Of a stretch of DNA of 64,000 nt, positions 53,166 through 61,883 are shown piece by piece. The translations under genes and the position numbers were made by a program. Below the pieces are notes generated by a model. That model did no database searches. It saw nothing but the letters and a program-made list of their open reading frames with translations, and was not told the origin of the DNA. Source of the DNA: Halorubrum sp. CBA1229 (GTDB taxonomy: Archaea; Halobacteriota; Halobacteria; Halobacteriales; Haloferacaceae); the NCBI RefSeq assembly GCF_003721435.2, contig NZ_CP054585.1:3038001-3102000 (forward strand), written 5' to 3'. Position 1 is the stretch's first letter; every line of letters starts with the position of its first letter.

Positions 53166-54887
53166 ATGGCGCACTCAGAGCCGGACGGCGACGCGGTCGA
53201 CGCACCGGAGTCCGACCTCGCGGTCGCGCGGGCCGCGGACCCCCGGCCGATCGAGGCGGTCGCGGCCGATCTCGGCCTGCGCCCCGCCGACATCGAGCCG
53301 CGGGGCGACGGGGTCGCGAAGCTCACCCTCGACGCGGTCCGCTCGGCGACCGCGGACGCCGACCCCGGCGACGGGACGACCGTCCTCGTCACCGGGATGA
53401 CCCCGACGCCGAAGGGCGAGGGGAAGACCGTGACGACGGTGGGGCTCGGGCAGGCGCTCGCGGGGCTGGGGGAGTCCGCGGCGGTCGCGGTCAGAGAGCC
53501 CTCGCTCGGCCCCGTCTTCGGGGTGAAGGGCGGCGCCGCGGGCGGGGGGTACTCGCAGGTGCTCCCGATGGAGGCGATCAACCTCCACTTCACCGGCGAC
53601 ATCCACGCGCTCACGGCCGCGCACAACCTGATCGCCGCCGCGCTCGACAACCACCTCCATCAGGGGAACGACGAGGGGATCGACGTGCGCCGCGTCGACT
53701 GGCCGCGCGCGCTCGACGTCAACGACCGCGCGCTCCGCGAGACCGTCGTGGGGCTCGGCGGCCCCGCCCGCGGCGTCCCGCGCGAGGACGAGTTCGTCAT
53801 CACCGCCGCCTCGGAGCTGATGGCCGTCCTCGGGCTCGCGGAGGACCTGACGGATCTGAAGGCCCGCATCGGGCGGATCGTCCTCGCGGAGGACGAGAAC
53901 GGGGACCCGGTCACCCCCGACGACCTCGGCGTCACGGGGGCCGCGGCGGCGCTCCTCCGCGACGCGTTCCGCCCGAACCTCGTCCAGACGGTCGAGGGCG
54001 TCCCCGCCCTGGTCCACGGCGGTCCCTTCGCCAACATCGCGCACGGGACCAACACGCTCGTGGCCGACCGGGTCGGCGCCTCGCTCGCCGACTACCTCGT
54101 CACCGAGGCCGGCTTCGGGGCGGACCTCGGCGCCGAGAAGTTCGCGCACATCGTCGCCCGCGAGGGGGTCGTCCCGGACGTCGCGGTCGTCGTCGCGACG
54201 GTCCGCGGGGCCAAGCGCCACGGGCTGGAGATGTGGCCGACCGACTTCGACGCGCTGGACGCGACCGACCCCGAGGCCGTCCGGGCGGGCGTCGACAACG
54301 TGGCGCGTCACGTCGAGGTCATCGAGTCGCTCGGGATCCCAGCGGTCGTCGGGATCAACGTCTTCCCTGACGACGCGGAGTCGGAGCTCGCGGCCTTGGA
54401 ATCGACGCTTTCGGACGCGGGGATTCCGGCCGCACGCTCGACCGCCTACCGCGACGGCGGCGAGGGGGCGACCGCCCTCGCGGAGCTGGTCCGCGAGCGC
54501 GCCGGAACCGGGACGTTCGCGCCGCTGTATGACCTCGACGCGCCGATCCGCGAGAAGATCGAGACCGTCGCCCGCGAGGTGTACGGCGCCGACGGCGTGG
54601 AGTACGTCGACGGCGCCGCCGCCGACATCGACCGCGTCGAGGCGTGGGGGTACGGCGACCTCCCCGTCTGCGTCTCGAAGACGCCGTACTCCTTCTCGGA
54701 CGACGCCTCCTTGACCGGCGTGCCGGAGGGGTGGACGCTCACCGTCCGCGAGGTGTCGCCGTCGGCCGGCGCGGGCTTCGTCGTCGCCAAGACCGCCGAC
54801 GTGATGACGATGCCCGGGCTGCCCGCCGAGCCGGCCGCCGAGGACATCGACGTGGACGCCGACGGCGACGTGAGCGGGCTGTTCTGA
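53166..54887 (+). CDS. fhs: Formate-tetrahydrofolate ligase
   Basis: Makes 10-formyl-THF from formate, THF and ATP; 573 residues. GMTPTPKGEGKTVTTVGLGQAL (P-loop GEGKT region, about 78-95), EPSLGPVFGVKGGAAGGGYSQVLPMEAINLHFTGD (key GPVFGVKGGAAGGG, about 116-129), ANIAHGTNT, and the end VMTMPGLP. The N-terminal acidic extension is about 20 residues. It follows gcvT, feeding one-carbon units; purU, elsewhere in the window, does the reverse step. Confidence 0.96.
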   Translation: MAHSEPDGDAVDAPESDLAVARAADPRPIEAVAADLGLRPADIEPRGDGVAKLTLDAVRSATADADPGDGTTVLVTGMTPTPKGEGKTVTTVGLGQALAGLGESAAVAVREPSLGPVFGVKGGAAGGGYSQVLPMEAINLHFTGDIHALTAAHNLIAAALDNHLHQGNDEGIDVRRVDWPRALDVNDRALRETVVGLGGPARGVPREDEFVITAASELMAVLGLAEDLTDLKARIGRIVLAEDENGDPVTPDDLGVTGAAAALLRDAFRPNLVQTVEGVPALVHGGPFANIAHGTNTLVADRVGASLADYLVTEAGFGADLGAEKFAHIVAREGVVPDVAVVVATVRGAKRHGLEMWPTDFDALDATDPEAVRAGVDNVARHVEVIESLGIPAVVGINVFPDDAESELAALESTLSDAGIPAARSTAYRDGGEGATALAELVRERAGTGTFAPLYDLDAPIREKIETVAREVYGADGVEYVDGAAADIDRVEAWGYGDLPVCVSKTPYSFSDDASLTGVPEGWTLTVREVSPSAGAGFVVAKTADVMTMPGLPAEPAAEDIDVDADGDVSGLF

Positions 54888-54924
54888 GCCCGCGGGCGCG
54901 TCCGTCGCCCGCCGCTCCGGGGGC

Positions 54925-55437
54925 TCAGTCGCCGCCGTCGAGCGCCCGCTTCTCCTTCTCGATGACCTCGACGCCGGAGATGCCGGTGTCCGGGTACTGA
55001 CCGTCGCCGTCCTTCTCGGCGGCCTTCACCATGTCCCAGACGACGTTGAGGCCGGTCGTGACGCCCTCCAACGCCTCCATCTCGCAGCCGGTCTTGCCGG
55101 TCGTCTCGACGGCGACGGTCAGCTCGATCCGGTCGTCGCCGACCGCGAAGTCGGTGTCGACGTTCGTGATCGGGATCTGGTGGCACATCGGGATCGTCTC
55201 CCACGTGTGTTTGACGGCCTGTACAGCGCCGACCCGCGCGGTCGCGAGCACGTCGCCCTTCCCGACCTCGTCCGCCTCCACGGCCGCGATCGTCGAGGGC
55301 GTCAGCCGGATCTCGCCGCGCGCGACCGCGCGTCGGCTCGTGTCCGGCTTCGCGCCGACGTCGACCATGCGGACCTCGCCGGAGTCGTCGGTGTGGGTCA
55401 GCTCCCCCGCCGCCTCCGTTGGCTCGTCACTCATCAC
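54925..55437 (-). CDS. moaC: Cyclic pyranopterin monophosphate synthase
   Basis: Molybdenum cofactor step after MoaA; 170 residues. HTDDSGEVRMVDVGAKPDTSRRAVARG (about 14-40), the catalytic-region MCHQIPITNVDTDF (about 83-96) and GKTGCEMEALEGVTTGLNVVWDMVK (about 112-136) are family features. The start is ATG 55437 or 55434. It overlaps the upstream NAD(P)HX repair gene by 8-11 bases on the same strand. Confidence 0.95.
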   Translation of the reverse strand: MMSDEPTEAAGELTHTDDSGEVRMVDVGAKPDTSRRAVARGEIRLTPSTIAAVEADEVGKGDVLATARVGAVQAVKHTWETIPMCHQIPITNVDTDFAVGDDRIELTVAVETTGKTGCEMEALEGVTTGLNVVWDMVKAAEKDGDGQYPDTGISGVEVIEKEKRALDGGD

Positions 55438-56869
55438 GCATCGCCTCGGGAAGCCGGTCGGGTAAGTCCGTCGCCACGAGCCCGTTCCCGTGCGCGGCGG
55501 CCGCCGCGTCGCCGGCCAGCCCGTTGACGTACGCCCCGACCGCGGCCGCGCGGAACGGGTCGGTCACGGCCGCCAGCGCGCCGACCGTCCCCGCGAGCAC
55601 GTCGCCGGTCCCACCCACGGTCATCCCCGGGTTCCCGGTCCGGTTCAACCGCACCGCGTCGCCGTCGCTGACGATGTCTACGGCGCCCTTCACGAGCAGC
55701 GTGTGGCCGATCTCGTCGGCGAACGACCGCACGAGCGCGGCCCGCTCGTCCGGGTCCTCGGCCGTTTCGCCGCCCATCCCGACGAGCTCGCCCTGGTGCG
55801 GCGTGCCGATCAGCGTCGCGTCGGTGTCGACCTCGGGGACGACGCGGAGCGCGTCGGCGTCGACGACGGCCCGGCCGTCGTAGCTGTCGAGGAACTCACG
55901 GACGAACGCCAGTGTGGCGTCGTCGTCGCCGAGCCCCGGGCCGAGCACGACGACGTCGTTGTCGGCGGCGAGCTCCGCGACGCGGTCGACGTGGGCGGGT
56001 CCCAGCCGATCGCCGGGGAGCCCGCGGACGATGAGGTCGGCGGAGTACCCCTGCACCTCCCGCGCGACGGTCTCCGGGCAGGCGACCCGGACGAGGTCGG
56101 CGCCGGCCCGGAGCGCGGCCCGCGCGGACAGCGACGGCGCGCCGGTGTAGGGGCCGCCGCCGACGACGAGGGCCTCGCCGTTCTCGCCCTTGTGCGAGTC
56201 CCCGGCGCGGCCGAGCGCGAGCAGGTCTCCGGGACCGGTGTACCGCTCCGCGGCCGCCGGGATGCCGATGTCGGCGACCGTCACGGCGGCGTCGAGCCCG
56301 GCAAGCCCCGGCTTCCCGTCGTGGAAGGTGACGACGCGGTCGGCCTCGACGCGGACGGCGGACTCCCCCCCGGTCGGCCCGCCCGTGTCGGCGTCGACCC
56401 CGCTCGGGACGTCGACGGCGACGACGGTCGCGTCGCGCTCGTTGGCCAGCCGCGCCGCCGTCCGCTCGGGCTCTCGGAGCGCGCCGGACACCCCGGTCCC
56501 CAGCATCGCGTCGACGATCACGTCCGGGTCGCCGAGCGACAGGTCGGTCGAGTCCGTGACGGTCTCCGTCGGGATATCGGTCTCGCCGAGGGCCTCCCAG
56601 TTCTCCCGCGCGATGTCGGTCCGGATCGACTCCGGGCGACCGAGCAGGTGCACCGTCGCGTCGTACGCCGAGAGGAAGCGCGCGGCGACGAGCGCGTCGC
56701 CGCCGTTGTTCCCGCGCCCGCACAGCAGCGCGACCTCGGCGCCCGGCTCGGCGACCGCCCGCACCTCGCGGGCGACCGCGTTGCCGGACGACTCCATGAG
56801 CTGTTTCCGCGGCACGCCGAGGGCGGCGGCGTTGGCGTCGACCGCGGCCATGCGTTCGGTCGATATCAT
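55427..56869 (-). CDS. nnr: Bifunctional NAD(P)HX epimerase/dehydratase
   Basis: Repairs hydrated NADH/NADPH; 480 residues. N-terminal epimerase (about 1-215) with GRGNNGGDALVAARFL (about 48-63) and DVPSGVDADTG (about 138-148). C-terminal ADP-dependent dehydratase (about 230-480) with GGGPYTGAPSLSARAALRAGAD, DNDVVVLGPGLGDD and GNPGMTVGGTGDVLAGTVGAL (key GTGDVLAG, about 425-432). Start at ATG 56869, about 27 bases after a TATA element (minus-strand cttaat near 56897). It overlaps moaC. Confidence 0.94.
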   Translation of the reverse strand: MISTERMAAVDANAAALGVPRKQLMESSGNAVAREVRAVAEPGAEVALLCGRGNNGGDALVAARFLSAYDATVHLLGRPESIRTDIARENWEALGETDIPTETVTDSTDLSLGDPDVIVDAMLGTGVSGALREPERTAARLANERDATVVAVDVPSGVDADTGGPTGGESAVRVEADRVVTFHDGKPGLAGLDAAVTVADIGIPAAAERYTGPGDLLALGRAGDSHKGENGEALVVGGGPYTGAPSLSARAALRAGADLVRVACPETVAREVQGYSADLIVRGLPGDRLGPAHVDRVAELAADNDVVVLGPGLGDDDATLAFVREFLDSYDGRAVVDADALRVVPEVDTDATLIGTPHQGELVGMGGETAEDPDERAALVRSFADEIGHTLLVKGAVDIVSDGDAVRLNRTGNPGMTVGGTGDVLAGTVGALAAVTDPFRAAAVGAYVNGLAGDAAAAAHGNGLVATDLPDRLPEAMRDE

Positions 56870-57183
56870 GCCTCCCGATCCGCGCCCCGTGGGATTAAGG
56901 GTGGGGTCGCCGCCTCGCCGGTTTGCTCTACCACGGGACCCGGCCCCGCGCGGCCGCCGCCTCGCCCCGCCTGCGGTCGGAATGAAAATGTTGAAGCTTT
57001 TCGGTGCGGAATCCCGGAGACAGAACCCGTGCGACCCGCTGTACATCCCGACGCGCCGACGCGGTCCGACCGGCTCCCGTCCGCCGCTGACGCGGCGGTC
57101 GGCGGATCGGCTCGTCAGAACGTCGTCCGCGCCCCTCCCGAGATCGGTCTCCGGCGGGCGACACGCGAACGACGGACCCTCGC
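56870..57183. other. Intergenic region with an AT-rich island
   Basis: About 310 bases between two divergent genes. It has the TATA element of the NAD(P)HX repair gene (near 56897) and an AT-richer stretch (gaatgaaaatgttgaagctt, near 56981-57000) in otherwise GC-rich DNA. No gene recognised. The short AT island could be a promoter for the glycosyltransferase with a long leader. Confidence 0.45.
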
Positions 57184-58218
57184 ATGAACATCGGATTCTT
57201 CACCGACAGCTACTTCCCCGGCGTCGACGGCGTCACCTACACGATCCAGTCCTGGCGCGATCGGTTGGAGGACCGAGGCCACGACGTGTACGTCGTCTAC
57301 CCGGCGAGCAGCCACGAGCCGGACGCCCGGGAGATCCCGGTGCGGTCGCTGCCGAACCCCTTCTACCGCCAGTACCGCGTCCCGCTCTACCGCCGCCTCT
57401 CCACCCTCCCCGACCTCGACGTGGTCCACTGCCACGGCCCGGCGTCGACGGGGGTGATGGGGCGCCGGTACGCGAAGAAGCGGGGCGTCAAGTCCGTCTA
57501 CACCCACCACACGCCGGTCGAGGACTACTTCGTGCAGGGGCTCAAACTGGAATCGCTCTCCGACGTCGCCGGGCGCGTGTACGTCGCCTACGAGAACCGG
57601 TTCCTCCGGTCGTTCGACTGCGTCACGGCGTCGACGTCGCGGATCCGCCGCGACGTGGCCCCGCGGAAGCTCCCGGTCGGCATCGAGACGGAGACGTTCC
57701 GGCCCGTCGACGGCTCGCGGTTCGAGCGCGACGAGCCGACCGTCGGCTACAGCGGGCGGATGACCCGCAACAAGAACGTCGACGAGATCCTCCGGCTGGC
57801 CGAGCGGATGCCGGAGGCGCGCTTCGAGCTCGTCGGCGAGGGGCCGGTTCGCGACGCCCTCGAACGCGACGCCCCGGACAACGCGCGGTTCCGCGACTTC
57901 CTCCCGCGCGAGGACCTGCCGGCCTTCTACTCCGCGCTCGACGTCTTCGTCACCGCCTCGACCTGCGACACCCTCGGGCTCTCGACGCTTGAGGCGAACG
58001 CCTGCGGGACGCCCGTCGCCGCCGCCGACGTCTCGCCGTTCGACGAGACCATCGGCGAGGCCAACGGCGCCCGGTTCGCGTACGGCGACCTCGACGACAT
58101 GGAGCGGGCGGTCGAGGACTGCCTCGACGGCGACCGCCGGACCCGGGAGGCGGTCGAGGAGTTCTCCGTGACGCGCACGATAGACGAGCTGGAGTCCATC
58201 TACGGGGTGTCCTCGTAG
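57184..58218 (+). CDS. Glycosyltransferase family 4
   Basis: A 344-residue GT-B glycosyltransferase. MNIGFFTDSYFPGVDGVTYTIQSW is the N-domain donor-side start (about 1-24), and YSGRMTRNKNVDEILRLAERMP (about 194-215), LPREDLPAFYSALDVFVTAS and TCDTLGLSTLEANACGTPVA (about 265-285) are GT4 C-domain features; the E-x7-E motif starts with Asp here. It probably adds a sugar to a lipid or surface glycan. The DUF2070 gene starts directly after its stop. Confidence 0.9.
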   Translation: MNIGFFTDSYFPGVDGVTYTIQSWRDRLEDRGHDVYVVYPASSHEPDAREIPVRSLPNPFYRQYRVPLYRRLSTLPDLDVVHCHGPASTGVMGRRYAKKRGVKSVYTHHTPVEDYFVQGLKLESLSDVAGRVYVAYENRFLRSFDCVTASTSRIRRDVAPRKLPVGIETETFRPVDGSRFERDEPTVGYSGRMTRNKNVDEILRLAERMPEARFELVGEGPVRDALERDAPDNARFRDFLPREDLPAFYSALDVFVTASTCDTLGLSTLEANACGTPVAAADVSPFDETIGEANGARFAYGDLDDMERAVEDCLDGDRRTREAVEEFSVTRTIDELESIYGVSS

Positions 58219-59871
58219 ATGGGGGCGGACAACGTCGACGTCTTCCAGCGGCTGGTGTTCAGCGTCCCGTCGCTGAAGGTACAGCTCCCGGCGCTGGTCG
58301 GACTCAGCGCGGTGTACAGCCTCGTCGCGTTCTCGGCGTTCTCGGCGTTCACGCCGCTCTCGCCCGAGCCGTCCAGCGTCCTACCGGTCGCGGTCCTCCT
58401 CTTCCTGCTTCCATTTCTGTTCGCCGGGGAGCTGTTCCATCGGCTGCTGCCGAGCTACCCTCGGTCGTGGAGCTTCTTTCTCGCCTTGGTCAACCAGCTC
58501 GTCCTGTTCGTCTACGCGCTGGTGCTCTCCGGCGCCAACGACGTCGGGAACGTCTGGAGCATCGTCTGGCTCCTCTTCATCACAATATACCTGATCAACA
58601 TCCTCGCGCTCGTCGTCTCGACGGGGATCGACCGCTACAAGCGGATCCTCCTCGTGTCGCTCGCGGAGCCGGCGGCGCTGATCGCGGCCTTCTACGCGTT
58701 CGCGGGCGGCGACCTCGGGTTCTCGACGTACCGCCACGTGTTCGCGTTCGCGTCGCTGCTGATCGCGGCCGCGTTCCTCGTCTCGGTGCTCGCCCTCGTC
58801 GACTACCTGATCCGGAGCAACACGGACGTCTCCGCGTTCGCGCTCACGTCGGGGATCCTCCGGAACGACCGGGAGTCGCTCGACCTCGGCGTCGAGGCCG
58901 AACCGACCGTCGAGACCCTCGCGATCGACAACGGCGACCGGCTGACGCTCGCCGCCCCGTGGGTCCACCCCGGGCCGCTGGGCGGGTTCGGCGGCGGCCA
59001 GCTCAGCGGGAACGTCATCGAGGCCCTGAACGACGGCGCCGACGAGCACGGCTTCTTCCTCCACGTCCCCTGCACGCACAAGGAGGACCTCTCGAACCCG
59101 ACCGACGCCGAGAAGATCCTCGACGCCGTCGGCGACCCCGAGGGCTCGGGTCGCGCCTCGCGGCTCGTCCACGAGGACTACGGCGAGATCGAGTTCTACG
59201 GGCGCCGGTTCGGCGACAAGCAGGTCGTGTACCTCCACAGCGAGGGGATCGACGACTACGACACCGGGGTGTTCATGCGCGACGTCGACGAGTCCGAGGT
59301 GCTCTTAGTCGATCTCCACAAACACGACATCCAGGACGGGCCGACGAAGGAGGTCCAGTACGGGTCGAGCGAGGCCGACCGCCTGAAGCGCCACTTCGAC
59401 GACTTCCGCGAGCGGATCGCCGAGGAGCCGCTCGGCGAGTACGCGGCCGGGTTCGCGGTCGAGCGCACCGACCAGGACATGATCGCGGTGGTCGAGTCAG
59501 TCGACGGGCAAGACGTGCTGACGATCGGGATCGACACGAACGGCGTCACGCCGGACATCCGCGAGATGGAGACCCGCCACGGCGAGGCGTACGACGAGGT
59601 GCTCGTGTTCTCCACGGACACCCACGCCTCGATCTACGAGCTGGCGAACATGAAACAGTCGAACGTCGACGCCCTCGAGGCGGCGATCGAGCGCGCCCTC
59701 GACGACGTCTCGCCGGCGACGATCGGGCTCGAAAGCCGGCGCACGGCGCCGCTGAAGCTGCTTAAAAACGACTACAACGGGCTCGTGTTCAGCGTCAACA
59801 TCCTCATCCGGCTGACGGTGATCGCGCTGGTGGCGCTGTACGCGCTGCTCGTGATGTGGCTGTTCTTCTGA
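58219..59871 (+). CDS. DUF2070 membrane protein
   Basis: A 550-residue DUF2070 protein. About seven N-terminal helices (about 20-200) and one last helix (about 527-548) enclose a large soluble part (about 210-500) with AAPWVHPGPLGGFGGGQLSGNV (key HPGPLGGFGGGQLS), HVPCTHKEDLSNP and VLLVDLHKHDIQDGPTKEV. His/Asp-rich motifs suggest a metal-dependent hydrolase-type domain, but no role is known. It follows the glycosyltransferase with no gap, so the two are probably one operon. Confidence 0.88.
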   Translation: MGADNVDVFQRLVFSVPSLKVQLPALVGLSAVYSLVAFSAFSAFTPLSPEPSSVLPVAVLLFLLPFLFAGELFHRLLPSYPRSWSFFLALVNQLVLFVYALVLSGANDVGNVWSIVWLLFITIYLINILALVVSTGIDRYKRILLVSLAEPAALIAAFYAFAGGDLGFSTYRHVFAFASLLIAAAFLVSVLALVDYLIRSNTDVSAFALTSGILRNDRESLDLGVEAEPTVETLAIDNGDRLTLAAPWVHPGPLGGFGGGQLSGNVIEALNDGADEHGFFLHVPCTHKEDLSNPTDAEKILDAVGDPEGSGRASRLVHEDYGEIEFYGRRFGDKQVVYLHSEGIDDYDTGVFMRDVDESEVLLVDLHKHDIQDGPTKEVQYGSSEADRLKRHFDDFRERIAEEPLGEYAAGFAVERTDQDMIAVVESVDGQDVLTIGIDTNGVTPDIREMETRHGEAYDEVLVFSTDTHASIYELANMKQSNVDALEAAIERALDDVSPATIGLESRRTAPLKLLKNDYNGLVFSVNILIRLTVIALVALYALLVMWLFF

Positions 59872-59887
59872 GCGGGGCTCGCGGATC

Positions 59888-59943
59888 TGCGGTGTAGCGT
59901 TCGACCGACCGCCCGTGCGGTGTAGCGTTCGACCGACCGCCCG
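59888..59943. repeat. Exact tandem duplication of 28 bases
   Basis: Two identical 28-base copies (59888-59915 and 59916-59943) starting tgcggtgtagcgttcgacc. They lie between the DUF2070 stop and the GATase start, where the GATase promoter should be. A recent slippage or duplication; it may duplicate a regulatory site. Confidence 0.95.
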
Positions 59944-59983
59944 AGCCGAAAGGGTAAGGGCGATCGCCGCGGAACGGGCGCGT

Positions 59984-60652
59984 GTGACAACTCCCACCAC
60001 GGTCGCGTCGGACCTGTTCGTCGTTCGCAGCGAGGTCGACGCCGACTGCGAGTACCACTGCGACGCGCTGGCGGCGGGGTTCCCGACCGCCGAGGAGGTG
60101 GACTTCGTCGCGGGCGAGCGGGTGCCCCTCGACGAGGCGGACGGCGTGGTCTTGACCGGGAGCACGGCCGCCGTCTACGAGGCCGACCGCCGCCCGTGGA
60201 TCGCCGAGCAGGAGTCTTTCGTCCGCGAACTCGTCGATCGGGAGATCCCGACGCTGGGCGTCTGCTTCGGGCATCAGGTCGCCAACTCCGCGCTCGGCGG
60301 GACGGTCGAGCGCGTCGGGACGACCGCGGGACTCGTCGAGGCGACCCTCGCCGACGACCCGCTGTTCGAGGGCGTCGAACCGATCGTCGTCTCGTTACAC
60401 GGCGACGCCGTGACGGAGCTCGGCGACGGGATGGAGGTGATCGCGTCGGCCGACCACGCGAGCGCGTTCGGCACCCGCCACCGGACGGCGCCGCTGTGGA
60501 CGGTCCAATTTCACCCGGAGATCGACGCCTCTCACCGCGACCGCCTCGCCGAGGACTTCGACTGGGAGCCGGGGCGACGCTCGTTCGAGGACGTCACCGC
60601 CGGTCAGATCTTCGAGAACTTCCGAGCGCTCGTCAGCCGAGCGGAAGCGTAA
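59984..60652 (+). CDS. Class I glutamine amidotransferase-like protein
   Basis: About 222 residues from a GTG start (the preceding frame is not protein-like). The fold of stand-alone class I GATases: GVVLTGSTAAVYEADRRPW (about 49-67), catalytic Cys in GVCFGHQVANSALGG (about 91-105), and His/Glu in VQFHPEIDASH (about 169-179). Domain order is that of GuaA-type/YfeJ-like proteins that hydrolyse glutamine or a related gamma-glutamyl compound. The partner synthase is not next to it. Confidence 0.88.
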   Translation: MTTPTTVASDLFVVRSEVDADCEYHCDALAAGFPTAEEVDFVAGERVPLDEADGVVLTGSTAAVYEADRRPWIAEQESFVRELVDREIPTLGVCFGHQVANSALGGTVERVGTTAGLVEATLADDPLFEGVEPIVVSLHGDAVTELGDGMEVIASADHASAFGTRHRTAPLWTVQFHPEIDASHRDRLAEDFDWEPGRRSFEDVTAGQIFENFRALVSRAEA

Positions 60653-60760
60653 CGCCGGCCTCGGTGGCGTGCGGCTCCCGGTTTCCGAGCCGATCCGGTC
60701 GCTCGTATCGGCCGCAGTCGACCTCGACGGAGCCGGTCGTACTTAAATAGACGCCGGCGC

Positions 60761-61774
60761 TCACCGCACCGCGTCGATGCCGAGCACCGAGACGGAGACG
60801 CCGCCGATCAGCATCGGGAGCCAGTAGACGGCGCCGCGGAACACGAGCACGGCGGCGGTGACGGTCGAGGCGGCCACGCCCGTGGTCGGGACGAGCAGCG
60901 CGACGAACGCCGCCTCGATCCCGCCGAGCCCCCCGGGCAGCGGCGTGGCGCCGGCGACGTACGCGAGCGGGACCGCGAACAGCGCGATCTCCGGCGCGAT
61001 CGGGGCGCCGACGGCGGCGAACGCGACCGCGAGCGCGGCCGCCTGCAGCGTCCAGCCCGCGAGCGAGAGCCCCACCGCGGCCGCGAGCCGACGCGGGCTC
61101 GTGCCCACGCGCTCGATGTCCTCGAAGAAGTTCCCGAGACGCGCCGCGAGCGCCGCCTCGACCGCGGCGGCGTCGAACCGCCGCAGCCGCCCGAGGAGCC
61201 CCCCGACGGCGGCCGGGAGGCGGTCCACGATCGCCCGCCTGGAGCGCCAGCCGAGCGCGATCGCGGTCGCGATCGACGCGATCAGGGCGACGGCGACGGT
61301 GACGGCGACCTCCAGCCGCTCGCCGACGGCCGCGGTGGCGGCGTAGGCGCCGACGCCGAGGAAGACGAGGGAGATGGAGGGGACGACGTTGAGCACGTCG
61401 ACGCTGGCGATGCCGACGAGCCCCGTCTCGTAGCGCGAGCCCGACACCTTCGCGATGAGCGCCGCGGCGACCGGCTCGCCGCCGGCCTGTCCGAAGGGGG
61501 TGACGTTGTTCGCGAAGACGGCGCCGGCGTAGACGAGGAACGACGTCGCGATCGGGAGATGGACGTCGAGCGAGCCGAGCACCGTCCTGAGCATGAGGCT
61601 CCACGCGAAAAGCCAGCAGAGCGCGAGCCCGAACGTCGCCGCGACCAGCCCGCGGTCGGCCGCGAGCACCGTGTCGACCACCCGGTCCGCGCCGACGACC
61701 GCGAACAGCACCGCGAGGATCGCGACCGCCGCCGCCCCGCCGATCACCAGCCCGCGCCGACGGCTCCCGTCCAT
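60761..61774 (-). CDS. Flippase-like membrane protein (LPG-synthase TM domain family)
   Basis: A 337-residue protein with about eight hydrophobic segments. TPFGQAGGEPVAAALIAK (about 92-109) and ATPLPGGLGGIEAAFVALLVP (about 272-292) are hallmarks of the UPF0104/lysylphosphatidylglycerol-synthase TM family; archaeal members such as AglD work in glycolipid or N-glycan steps. Its divergence from a glycan-type gene set (next two features) supports a role in surface glycan assembly. Flippase or transferase activity cannot be told from sequence. Confidence 0.85.
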   Translation of the reverse strand: MDGSRRRGLVIGGAAAVAILAVLFAVVGADRVVDTVLAADRGLVAATFGLALCWLFAWSLMLRTVLGSLDVHLPIATSFLVYAGAVFANNVTPFGQAGGEPVAAALIAKVSGSRYETGLVGIASVDVLNVVPSISLVFLGVGAYAATAAVGERLEVAVTVAVALIASIATAIALGWRSRRAIVDRLPAAVGGLLGRLRRFDAAAVEAALAARLGNFFEDIERVGTSPRRLAAAVGLSLAGWTLQAAALAVAFAAVGAPIAPEIALFAVPLAYVAGATPLPGGLGGIEAAFVALLVPTTGVAASTVTAAVLVFRGAVYWLPMLIGGVSVSVLGIDAVR

Positions 61775-61883
61775 ACGGCCCCTGCGTCGCTGGCGAACTT
61801 GAAACGTCTGATCGCCCCGGGGAGCCCCCGCGACCGAGCATCAACAAGAATACAACGGTCGGTCGGGTACGGTAGCGCAACCT

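Noticed and set aside
56981-57183. Small ORF from the ATG at about 56991 before the glycosyltransferase
   Set aside because: It is Arg/Ser/Pro-rich and runs out of frame into the glycosyltransferase; no domain or promoter supports it.
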